Assembly: GCA_030267565.1 (NCBI GenBank)
Contig: BRXU01000022.1
Coordinates: 1,012,001 to 1,076,000, forward strand
DNA from: Pleodorina starrii
Taxonomy: Eukaryota > Chlorophyta > Chlorophyceae > Chlamydomonadales > Volvocaceae
Direction of reading: 5' to 3'
Length of the DNA: 64,000 bases
Shown: piece by piece, positions 23,150 through 33,964 of the stretch
How positions within the stretch are numbered: position 1 is the stretch's first letter
How the letters are laid out: every line of letters begins with the position of its first letter
Program-made: the position numbers and the translations under genes
The notes under the pieces: generated by a model
What the model saw: only the letters and a program-made list of their open reading frames with translations
Databases searched by the model: none
Told to the model about the DNA's origin: nothing

Positions 23150-26100
23150 ATGGATCGACCGTCCAGCCGCGGCGCTCTTGCGCTGTCACAGTCGGGGGGC
23201 CTTGGGAAAGCCCCGACCGGATCAGCTGTTCCAGCTCCCGATAGGCCTATGACGGGAAGTAGAGGACCTGCAGGAGGCCCTCCTGCCGGAATGCGTGCAC
23301 CAGTTGGAGGCTCTATTATCGGTAGCGGACCGCCCGGTACTGCCATGCGCGGAGGGCCGGGCCCTGCCGGTGGCCCGCCCGGCACCGCTTATAAGCGCCT
23401 TGGGACAGCATCCCAACGCCCGGGGACGGGACAACAAGCGGCCGCGGCGGCAGCAGCTGCGCGGGCAGGCCAGAGTCTGCAGGTGGAGAACCGGCCGATT
23501 ACCAACCACGGCGTGTCGGGTATGAAGACCTTAGCTGCGGGCGTGGGGCGCCAAGTTCTTGACAAGAATTACTTCATGAACGAGTTGCGGCAGAAGCGCA
23601 TGGAGATTGCCCAGGTTACAGGGCAGATGAAGGTACGCAACCCGCTCAGCGCCGCATGCCGCATGCGTCACGGCACTTTCGGGGAACGCACGGCGCTTGT
23701 TTTCCGGAGTCACTGCGGCTACCACATGACGACTAAAGACACCTGGTACATCCTGATGCCGTGTGCAGTCGGACCTGGAGGCACTTGAACGGAAGCAGGC
23801 GCAGTACAACAGCATGGACAAGCGGGCAAACGACCTCTCGAAGGAGGTCAAAATCCTGCAGGAGGCTCTTGCGGACTTCAACACAGTGCTGGACAAGGTG
23901 GGGTTCTGGTGCCCGCCTGTTCGTGGATTTTGTCAAGACGGCTTAAGGGGGTAATGGGCCGCCTGACACGAACCTGCTTGCTGCCCCGAACCCCGCAAGT
24001 AACGCTGCAGCACGCCGCCCGGAGCTGCTCTCCGCGGCCTGGTCGTACGCGCTAGCTGTCGAAGTGTTAACGGGGGTTGTACTGCGCCGTATATTGCGGG
24101 GTACGGTGTGTGAGCAACTCCGCCGTCGCTCGCCGCCTCCACATCCCATCCCCTCAAATCCGCAGGTGGGCTCCCAGACGCCAGTCTTCATGATTCAGCA
24201 GGAGCATGCGGGCCTGCGCGAGCGTAACGAGCAGCAGCGCAAGCGCGTGGACGAAGTGCTGACGGAGCGGCTGAACCTGGAGTCGAAGGCGAAGCAGGTA
24301 TGGGCTGGGAGCGCTGGCACACACGGCGAGGCACCTTGCGACAGCCACCCTTCCCGACATGATTGGGTTAGGTGCTTGCTACAAGCTTGGGCCAAATATA
24401 ATGGTGGGGAGGGCCGTGGGTGTCAATGCTCGCGCTCGGCGCCGGCATCTGTCGCGGGTGGACGGGAAGCCGCCAATGGCTGCAAGGTTGCTGAGTGGGT
24501 GTGCGCTCGCCTGGCCGCGATGGAGTGTCCCCGAGCCCGCTGGAGAGGGACCATCCTCCCGCCTTGGTCCAGCAGAACCCAGTCCAGGCGTCTGTCGGAG
24601 ATGGGTGCGGATGATGCGGTGTTAGGGGGCTTCCCAAAGCCTCGAACCCTGCACGTTGGGGCAAGACGCGGCGGGCAAGACGCGGGAGACAGGTGGCTCT
24701 GTCGCCCACTGGCAGCTCAAGCCCTGCTGCAGGCGGCGACTGCTTAGCCTGCGTGCCGTAAAAGCAGGCCCCCTCGTTGCCCTGCGCCCCGAGCCGGTGG
24801 GGGTCTCCCGATTGGTTAAATACCCGACTGGGTGCGCTTCCCACCGCACCGCCCGCCGCTTAAGCTGTGACCCCGTGTCCCTGCTCCGTCCAGGCCGAGA
24901 CCAAGATGGCGGAGATCCAGGCGTCCATGGACCAGCGCCTCAACTCCATGCCCCCTTCGCAGCGCCAGCAGTACGCGGAGCTCATCAGTGAGCAGCAGCA
25001 GCTGCAGGTGGGGACCCGCGGGGTGGGGGCCCTCCAAGTTAGGGAGGGGCTTAGGGTTCGCTGGCCACCGACACAGGGCCTCGCGCCGGTGGCAGGCTTA
25101 TCTGGCAGGCTGTCCGATGGTTCTGCGTGCGCATAGTAGACTCCATGCAAGAGGGAGGCCACTGGCGCGTTTTGGAAGTGGACGCGTGAGAGAGCGCTGC
25201 GAGCGCTGGCTTCGTGAGGCAACATAAATGTTTTTAGGATTTGGCGGACCGACCGCAAGGCTCCGAGGCCCCGCCGGTGTGCCATGCGGTTAGGCTGTCA
25301 AAGCACGTTCCAGCAAGGACCAGACGGCTGCAGTGGGCCGACGGGTCTCGAGCCTAGACTGGCAGTAAAACCGTCTACGCGTTCAGATGCGTACCATGAT
25401 CTCTGCGTTCCAAAATCTGCGCACTGGGGCTTGGGCGCGTCCTGGTGCATTAACGAAAGACACTCGCGCGACCCATCACCCGCCCACGGCTAGGCGCAAC
25501 CCCCGCACAGCTCGGTATGGAGCTAGGCCGGAGCATGCTGTGACTGCCTGCGCGTGGCCCCCTCCCTCCCTCGCCCCCTCGGGCACCACCGCCCCCCCCC
25601 GCAGTGACTCATTATTTTATAAAGGAGCATATCACTCCCTGAACCCCCCCGCAGGGAGACAGCAAGCGCTTCGAGGAGGTCCTCGAGGACCTGGACAAGC
25701 AGCTGCAGGCCTCCGAGGGCGAGCTGGCGCGCAACCCCTTCAAGCAGCGCAGCCTGCAGCTGCAGGAGCAGATCCGCGCGCTGACGGAGCGCAAGTACGA
25801 GCTGACGGAGGAGGAGCGGCAGAGCAAGCGTAGCCCCGAGGAGCTGCGCGCGGACCTCATGGCCAAGATCAAGCGTGACAACACCGAGGTTGAGGCGACC
25901 ACGCAGCAGATCCGTGAGGTGCAGGACCAGATCAAGAAGATGGAGGAGCGCGTCAAGGCGCTGGGCGGCGCCACCAGCGGCGCGGCGGCGGCGGAGGAGA
26001 AGGCAAACCGCGAGAAGTTCGAGGAGCTGCTGGCCAAGGAGCGCGACCTGAACAACTTCATGGACGGCTTCCCCAGCCGCAAGGCCGCCAAGATGCAGGA

Positions 26101-27514
26101 GAAGCAGGGCAAGGAGGACGGCATCGTGGCCATCCTGGAGAAGGTGGTCAAGATGCAGGGCATCATCGGCTCCAACCTGCCCTCGCAGAAGAAGTTCAAG
26201 GAGATGCAGGATGAGCTCGAATACAAGAAGATGCAGCTGGAGAACACGCAGACGACGCAGGAGAGGCTCAAGGAGGTGGGCGGCGGAGGGAGGGCAATTC
26301 AGCGGCGGCTGCGGCGGCGGGAGGGAAGGAGTCACGGAGAGAGGGGATTTGCTGATCCCAGCAGACAGTTGACGCGATTCACAGGCAGTCTTGAAGCCGT
26401 TGCAGCGATGGCTTCACGAATTACGAAAGCATGCGTTGGAAAACGGTGCTGGGAGGGGAAGCAAACGCAAAATTACCGAGGTCTGCCCTCCTCCCCTCTC
26501 CCCTCACTGCGCGGACTCATTTGGGTTGCCTGCCTGTAACGAGCAAGCCGTAGTCGGCTGGTCGTTAATCGTTTGGTCGTTCGTTTCACTGCCCGCCTGC
26601 CTGGCTGTCTTCCTGGCTTCTCGCCGTCACAATGGTCACTTTACGTATCACGTCACCGGTGGGCCCGGCGATGACAGGAGCTGACGATGCGGCGCACTGA
26701 GTTGGAGAAGATCGACACGCTGGAGGACAAGATCAAGCTGGAGCTGACGCAGCTGGCGGACCGGCAGACGGCCATGGAGAAGGAGATGGCGGAGTTTGGC
26801 AGCGTGGAGGAGATCCAGCGCAAGGCCCAGCTGGCGCGCGAGCGGATGGAGGGCCTGCGCTCGGTGCTGCTGAAGCGCAAGGACCTGCTGCGGTCTGTTG
26901 TGGCGGAGAAGGGACTCAAATTCCAGGCAAAGCGCGCGCAGCTGCAGGTGTGTGAGGGGGAGGGTGGGGGGAAAGAGGGGTTGTGAGGGTCGGCGCTGCG
27001 CGGTGCGGACGAGTTGCGCGCAAACGCAAGCACGCCCCGTCGCGCTGCTCAGGTGACAGCGCGACACCCAGATTGCGCACGTGGAGAAGGGACGGGGGCG
27101 TGAGGCGGGGCGGCCAGCTGTGTTCGCGGATGCGCACTGGATGTCGTGTGGATGCAGGCCTGTTGACGACCTTTACACACGGGGTTCTGTGCCGTCGAGG
27201 CCCTCGCTCTGTTGTCGCGGTGTCTGCAAAGTGCGGGTGCCTACGCCTACCGCACCTGTCGGCCTGGCGCTGACTCCTCTGCGCTGCCCCTCCCACCGTC
27301 CCTATCCCTGCGTTGCCCACGACAGGACCACAGCCTGCAGGTGCAGCTGGAGAAGATGGAGGCCAAGCTCAAGACGCTCAACGGCAGCGTGTTCGAGATG
27401 AACGAGTTCATCAAGGCCAAAGAAAGCGAGACCAACTACCGCCAGCTCGCCGGCAACATCGTGACCCTCGTGGACGAACTCAACGTCCACGTGAAGCAGG
27501 CGGCGGCGTACTGA
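23150..27514 (+). CDS. IFT74: Intraflagellar transport protein IFT74 (IFT-B core)
   Basis: Core subunit of IFT complex B; pairs with IFT81 and carries tubulin and other cargo along the axoneme in cilia. Seven exons: 23150-23632, 23769-23897, 24166-24297, 24894-25007, 25655-26275, 26678-26947, 27326-27514. All are in phase 0, giving 645 residues; Chlamydomonas IFT74 is about 641. Residues 1-110 are basic, Gly/Pro-rich and disordered, as expected for the tubulin-binding N-terminus. VSGMKTLAAGVGRQVLDKNY then marks the family, and the rest is almost continuous coiled coil, ending in a TLVDELNVHVKQAAAY tail. The first ATG is used and matches the MDRPSSRG start of the family. Intron 4 ends in a short family A repeat that abuts the acceptor. 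The next gene downstream on the same strand is an unknown coiled-coil protein. Confidence 0.96.
25599..25641 (-). repeat. Short intronic repeat family A copy (IFT74 intron 4)
   Basis: 43-bp match in the reverse orientation, CCGCAGTGACTCATTATTTT to ATATCACTCCCTG. The flanks are poly-C tracts followed by GCAG on both sides, and the right one is the actual splice acceptor at 25654. The insertion therefore seems to have duplicated the acceptor region. Confidence 0.9.
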
Positions 27515-28023
27515 GTTGGCGGCGCTGGCCACTGGGAGCGCGGGCACATGAGGATTAGGAGCAGCGTCTGGCTGGCACGCGGGTTGTCCTTGGGGTCCTG
27601 CCATGTGTTGGGTTTCCCGTGAACCTCCATTACACTGAGGCGGGGGAGGAACGCGCGTGCAGAGAAGTCGAATTGGCGATGCGCGACGAGGGGTTCATTC
27701 CCCTGTGCAAGGGGTACGGCAATCGTCGGCGATAGGTGCCGTACTCAACGGGTGCCGTACCCAACTCGGTTGGTTTGGAGGCCTTGGGGTTGGGCACTTT
27801 TACGCCCGGACGGTAACGAGCGGCTAGAGGGGCCCCGAAGTCTCCGCACTGTACATAGCACGGCCTCAGGGCAGCGGAGGAGGCACATACGTCTAGTTTA
27901 GAGGGCTGTAGCGATGATTGGTCATGCACCACAGCGCATATGAAACGATGCGTTTGGCGGCGAACACTTGCAGTCTTTAGTTACGCATCGAACTCCGTGG
28001 TGTCATAAGATGTAATTAAAAAC
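27515..28023. other. Intergenic region, IFT74 / coiled-coil gene
   Basis: 509 bp. The only TGTAA on the plus strand close to a gene end is at 28012-28016, a few bases before the next ATG. The IFT74 poly(A) site is therefore either non-TGTAA or very close to the next gene. Nothing else is seen. Confidence 0.55.
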
Positions 28024-31000
28024 ATGGCTCGCAAGATGGCTTGGTCCTCGCTGCCTGCAAATGCCCCGTCATTTCATGTCTTCCGGCGAGACGACGCCGT
28101 CGTCCGAACGTTGCAAGGCAGTCAGGTTGCTGTCCATGAATACCGCATGGCCTATGACAATATACTGGAAGCAAATCGACGTGAACGATACGAACATGAG
28201 CGTGAGAAGCTTCTACTGGTAAATCGCATCACCCAAGATCGAGTTGCCGTTGGAGAACTTTTGGTGACAACTGCAAATTCGGATTGTACAGGAGGAGGAA
28301 CTCCGCGCAATATTCCTCGCGAAAGCCGAGGCGGATAGGCTTCTGAAGGTCCGTCGGCTGCTGTTCCAGTGACATATAGGCGTGACCAATTGGTACCCAT
28401 TACCATAAGTTGTAAAATAACACTGAACACACTTGTCCCATGTGCCGTTGAACTACAGGGCCAGATTTCGGGTTTGCAAGCCGGATTGCGCGCTTCAGAA
28501 CAGGCATTCTCGGAGCTTGATGCTGAGCATCAACGGCTTCAGCACACGTCTTCAACTGTCACCAATGAACTCCGGGAGCGTGTGGACACTTTACAGCAAA
28601 CAGTCGCGCAGCTGCAGGTGACTCCATGGAGTTCCAAGATGGACAGGCTTGCGTAGCCACAGAGGGCATGGGCGAGGACATGAAGGGCCATGACCATATG
28701 TTGCTATTTCTGCGCAGGCGGAGGGTCATGCGCTGCAGTCGGAGCTGACTGCCGTACAGGCCGACGCCGCGCTGAAGGACGCGGCAATGCAGCAGGTGGC
28801 GGACCTGCAGTCCGCCATTGCGGCGCTGCAACAGCGCGCCCAGCACCTCGTGTCAGGTCTGCAGCGCGATAAGTAAGTACGCCGTTCTGGTCAGGTCCTG
28901 TACGGCGATCGAAGCCGCTTGGCCCGACGGCGACGGCCGCCCGGCATTCATTCACGGGTTTTGGTGTTCTTAGATCCGGAGGTTCACCGGGCATAAGCAT
29001 GCATAAGCATACACAGGGCGCTTACCCGCTCGGGGTGCACCCGCTTCATGTAGTTCTTGCAGCTCACGCATTTGTACGGCATGCCCTTCTCCGCTGTCTC
29101 TGTCGGCACGTCGCTGCAAACGCGCGCATGGGCGGCACCGCCACTTCCGGAGGCCCACACAGACACGTGCCCACACGTGCATACACTTCATCGGCTCCTG
29201 CTCCCGCCCCCCTCCCGCGCCGTCGCCCGCAGGACGTTGGCCGAGCACCGCGTGGCGCAGCTGTCATCCAACCTGGCGGCGACGCAGCAGCAGCTGGCGC
29301 GGGAGGCGGCGGCGCGCGTGTCCCTGGACGACATCGCGGGCCGGCTGGCTCGCGAGCGGCAGCAGCTGACGGCCGCACTGGAGCTGGAGCGGCTCATCAA
29401 GTGAGGCGGGATGGACGGATGGACGGGGCCGAAAGTGGGCGGCCGAAAATGGGGGCGGGGGGACTTAGGGGTAGCGAGATGAGGGAGGCGATGATGGACG
29501 GGCGCGTACGCATGGAGGGGCGGGGGTTTAAGGTAAGGAGGCAAGAGGGCAGGTCATGGGGCAGGGACCTGGCCGGCGCCAGCGGCCTGTTGCGGACTAC
29601 CGATGCTGGGTGTCGATTGTCGTACGGTGACCGGGCTGTAGTACGGCACTGCTGGGGCCCCCGCAGGCCGGCCCTACCAGGACTGCCCCCCCCCTGCTGA
29701 GGCTCATGGGATGCCGGCAATCGCCAGGGCGGGGAACGATGGGCAGCTTGCTAGATGTCTCCTTTGCCAAAGTGCCTCGGGAGCCTTCAGATCGCAGCGT
29801 CAGGCCTTCAGCCAGCTCTCAGCTAGGCGGTGCTCCAACGGGCGACTTGGGATGGACGGCCTTTCGGGACGTACCACCATACGGTGATTGTATTGCCCAC
29901 GCCGCCGCCCCTGCTTATCCTCATCCTGCTGCTGCCGCCGCTGCCGCTGACGCCGTCGCGGCAACGCCCTCTGGTTGCGCCCGCTGGTTCCGCTGCCGTC
30001 CGCTGCAGTGAGCCGCTGCGTCACAGCCACTACGCCACCACCACCACTCTGTCGCACATGATGCGCTCCCCCGTGGCCCCCACCGTTAAGAACCGCGCCT
30101 CGCCGGACCGCCGACCCGCCGCCCAACACCGCCATCACCAACCGCACCAACCGCTGGCGCCACCACATTCGCCGGTGAGTGAGTGAGTGAGGGAGTGAGG
30201 GAGTGAGGGAGTGAGGGAGTGAGGGAGTGAGGGAGTGAGGGAGTGAGGGAGTGAGGGAGTGAGGGAGTGAGGGAGTGAGTGAGGGAGTGAGGGAGTGAGG
30301 GAGTGAGGGAGTGAGGGAGTGAGGGAGTGAGTGAGGGAGTGAGGGAGTGAGTGAGTGAGTGAGGGAGTGAGGGAGTGAGGGAGTGAGGGAGTGAGGGAGT
30401 GAGGGAGTGAGGGAGTGAGGGAGTGAGGGAGTGAGGGAGTGAGGGAGTGAGGGAGTGAGGGAGTGAGGGAGTGAGGGAGTGAGGGAGTGAGTGAGTGAGG
30501 GAGGGAGGGAGGGAGGGAGGGAGGGAGGGAGGGAGGGTGGGAGGGAGGGAGGGAGGGAGGGAGGGAGGGAGGGAGGGAGGGAGGGAGGGAGGGAGGGAGG
30601 GAGGGAGGGAGGGAGGGAGGGAGGGAGGGAGGGAGGGAGGGAGGGAGGGAGGGAGGGAGGGAGGGAGGGAGGGAGGGAGGGAGGGAGGGAGGGAGGGAGG
30701 GAGGGAGGGAGGGAGGGAGGGAGGGAGGGAGGGAGGGAGGGAGGGAGGGAGGGAGTGAGTGAGTGAGTGAGTGAGGGAGTGAGTGAGTGAGTGAGGGAGT
30801 GAGGGAGTGAGGGAGTGAGGGAGTGAGGGAGTGAGTGAGTGAGTGAGGGAGGGAGGGAGGGAGGGAGGGAGTGAGGGAGTGAGGGAGTGAGGGAGTGAGG
30901 GAGTGAGGGAGTGAGGGAGTGAGGGAGTGAGTGAGTGAGTGAGTGAGTGAGGGAGTGAGTGAGTGAGTGAGTGAGGGAGTGAGGGAGTGAGTGAGGGAGT

Positions 31001-33964
31001 GAGGGAGTGAGTGAGGGAGTGAGGGAGTGAGGGAGTGAGGGAGGGAGTGAGGGAGTGAGGGAGTGAGGGAGTGAGGGAGTGAGGGAGTGAGGGAGTGAGT
31101 GAGTGAGTGAGTGAGTGAGGGAGTGAGTGAGTGAGTGAGTGAGGGAGGGAGTGAGTGAGTGAGTGAGGGAGTGAGGGAGTGAGGGAGTGAGGGAGTGAGT
31201 GAGGGAGTGAGGGAGTGAGGGAGTGAGGGAGTGAGGGAGTGAGGGAGTGAGTGAGGGAGTGAGGGAGTGAGGGAGTGAGGGAGTGAGGGAGTGAGTGAGT
31301 GAGTGAGTGAGTGAGTGAGTGAGTGAGTGAGTGAGGGAGTGAGTGAGGGAGTGAGGGAGTGAGGGAGTGAGTGAGTGAGGGAGTGAGTGAGGGAGTGAGG
31401 GAGTGAGGGAGTGAGGGAGTGAGTGAGTGAGTGAGTGAGTGAGGGAGTGAGTGAGTGAGTGAGTGAGGGAGTGAGTGAGTGAGTGAGGGAGTGAGGGAGT
31501 GAGGGAGTGAGTGAGGGAGTGAGGGAGTGAGGGAGGGAGGGAGGGAGGGAGTGAGTGAGGGAGTGAGGGAGGGAGGGAGTGAGTGAGGGAGGGAGGGAGG
31601 GAGGGAGGGAGGGAGTGAGTGAGGGAGGGAGGGAGGGAGGGAGTGAGGGAGTGAGGGAGTGAGGGAGTGAGGGAGTGAGGGAGTGAGGGAGTGAGTGAGT
31701 GAGGGAGTGAGTGAGTGAGTGAGGGAGTGAGTGAGTGAGTGAGTGAGGGAGGGAGGGAGTGAGTGAGGGAGTGAGGGAGTGAGGGAGTGAGGGAGTGAGT
31801 GAGTGAGTGAGTGAGGGAGGGAGGGAGTGAGTGAGTGAGGGAGGGAGTGAGGGAGTGAGTGAGGGAGTGAGGGAGTGAGGGAGTGAGGGAGTGAGGGAGT
31901 GAGGGAGTGAGTGAGGGAGGGAGGGAGTGAGTGAGTGAGTGAGTGAGTGAGGGAGTGAGTGAGTGAGGGAGTGAGTGAGTGAGTGAGTGAGTGAGTGAGT
32001 GAGTGAGTGAGTGAGTGAGTGAGGGAGTGAGTGAGTGAGTGAGTGAGTGAGTGAGTGAGTGAGTGAGTGAGTGAGTGAGTGAGTGAGTGAGTGAGGGAGT
32101 GAGTGAGGGAGTGAGTGAGGGAGTGAGGGAGTGAGTGAGTGAGTGAGTGAGTGAGGGAGTGAGGGAGTGAGTGAGGGAGGGAGTGAGTGAGGGAGGGAGT
32201 GAGGGAGGGAGGGAGGGAGGGAGGGAGGGAGGGAGGGAGGGAGGGAGGGAGGGAGGGAGGGAGGGAGGGAGGGAGGGAGGGAGGGAGGGAGGGAGGGAGG
32301 GAGGGAGGGAGGGAGGGAGGGAGGGAGGGAGGGAGGGAGGGAGGGAGGGAGGGAGGGAGGGAGGGAGGGAGGGAGGGAGGGAGGGAGGGCGGGAGGGAGG
32401 GAGGGAGGGAGGGAGGGAGGGAGGGAGGGAGTGAGGGAGTGAGGGAGTGAGTGAGTGAGTGAGTGAGTGAGGGAGTGAGGGAGTGAGGGAGTGAGGGAGT
32501 GAGTGAGTGAGTGAGTGAGGGAGGGAGTGAGGGAGTGAGGGAGTGAGGGAGTGAGGGAGTGAGTGAGGGAGTGAGGGAGTGAGGGAGTGAGGGAGTGAGG
32601 GAGTGAGGGAGTGAGGGAGTGCCTTCGCTGCGGCTCCTTATGTTTCTCCGCCCACATTGCATTGTTCGGCCGAAAGGAAGACGCTTGATTGACTGCACGG
32701 CGGCCCCGCGCCCGCGACCCGCAGGAGCCGGCCCGCAACCGGAGGCCCGGCAGCGCCCCGCCGTCGGCATCGGCACCGGCACCGGCACCGGCATCAGCAG
32801 CGGGCGCGGCGTCGACCCGCACGACGCCGCGGGACCGGGGCGCGGGCAGCGTCACCCTCAGTCCACACCCCGTGATGCGCGGCGGCGCGGCATCCCCGGG
32901 TAAGGCCCATCGGCAGATCGGCCCATCGGCGTGGGGAGCAGGAGCACGAGGGCAGGGCTGGGGGTGCAGGGGGGGGGCAGGGCGGGGGGCTTCGATCTGC
33001 GTACGGCACTCGCTCTCCAAAGTCCCGAGGCACACCGATGCAATGCGCGTGCCACGAAGCGCCGTGATGGACACAAGCTTGGGCACGTCTCCTGGAGGTA
33101 CCGTACCGGTACCGGACAAGGCGCTGTCCGGATCCGGATCCGGATCCGGGGCGTTACTGACTTCAGCTCCCACCTCCTAGTGGGTCGTCGGGAGCAAAGC
33201 TTTGTGAATGCGGAAATGCGGATGCGGGCCCGCTTCCTCGCCGGGCCCGTTCCAGCCTCCGGCCTCCCGTCGCTGCCCTCCGCGCCGTTCGCGCCGCAGG
33301 TTTCGTCACCGGCCGGCATCTGACCCGGCTGGGCAGATCCTGGGCCACCACCAGCGCCGCCGCCGGGCCGCCCAACCCGTACTTCCTGGACAACCTCAAC
33401 TCGCCCATCTCGCCGCCGCCGCCGGGACCGCCCAGGAAGCCGGTGGCCCTGGTCACGCCCTCCTACACCCCGCGCATCGGCGGTGGCGGCATCGGCGGCG
33501 GCGGCGGCGGCGGCGCCAGCGTCACGGGGAGCTTCAGCGTCAGCAACGCCAGCGGTGGCGGCGGTGGCGGCGGCGGCGGCAGCGCCAGCGGCGACCGCTA
33601 TGTGCAGCCGCAGTACCTGACTGCAATGCTCCGGTCGCCGCTGACGCCGTACGTGTACGACAGTACGGCGGGACTCAGCGGCGGGGCCACGCCGACGGAG
33701 GAGCAGTTCAGCCCCACCTTCCTGCGCGCTGCTCCGAGGTCGCCCGCGAATGCACAGTCGAGGGCGGCGGCGCCGTCGCCGTCACCGCCGCCGGCGTCGT
33801 CAACGTCGGCGACATCGGCGTCGCCGAGCCGCACCGGTCGGCCGACGATGAGAGCCGCAGTCAAGGACGCTTGGTCCGGAGGAGGAGGAGGAGGAGGAGG
33901 AGGCGATGTGGCGCCGTTTGTGGTGACCCTGAGCGGCACTCCAGCCACCGTGGTGTACGGCTGA
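28024..33964 (+). CDS. Unrecognised coiled-coil protein with Gly/Ser/Pro-rich C-terminus
   Basis: I do not recognise a family. Eight exons: 28024-28218, 28292-28348, 28459-28617, 28718-28872, 29233-29400, 30009-30174, 32725-32899, 33300-33964. Phase is kept across all junctions and the product is 579 residues. Residues 1-40 are basic and partly ordered; about 40-245 form a long heptad-rich coiled coil (EYRMAYDNILEANRRERYEH; later RELRERV- and LARERQQL-type repeats). The rest is low complexity: a His/Pro-rich patch, PNPYFLDNLNSPISPPPPGP, poly-Gly and a Ser/Pro/Ala-rich stretch, ending TLSGTPATVVYG. Intron 6 (30175-32724) is almost entirely a GAGT/GAGG array. It follows IFT74 on the same strand, so a ciliary or basal-body role is a guess from position and coiled-coil character only. 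A strong hairpin lies in the 3' flank. Confidence 0.8.
30175..32620 (+). repeat. GAGT/GAGG tetranucleotide minisatellite filling an intron
   Basis: 2446 bp, about 611 four-base units of GAGT or GAGG with only two off-pattern bases noticed (near 30538 and 32390). It begins exactly at the GT of the intron 6 donor and ends 104 bp before the intron 6 acceptor. Two pure GAGG blocks (about 30497-30752 and 32202-32429) are embedded in mixed GAGT/GAGG sequence. All units keep the same strand. Confidence 0.98.

Noticed and set aside
30086..33173. Minus-strand open frames of 902 and 1012 codons across the tetranucleotide array
   Set aside because: They encode only repeating THSL, PHSL and PPSL tetrapeptides. 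A four-base repeat without stops in its translation stays open in any frame, so length is no evidence of a gene. The array sits in a well-supported intron of the opposite strand.
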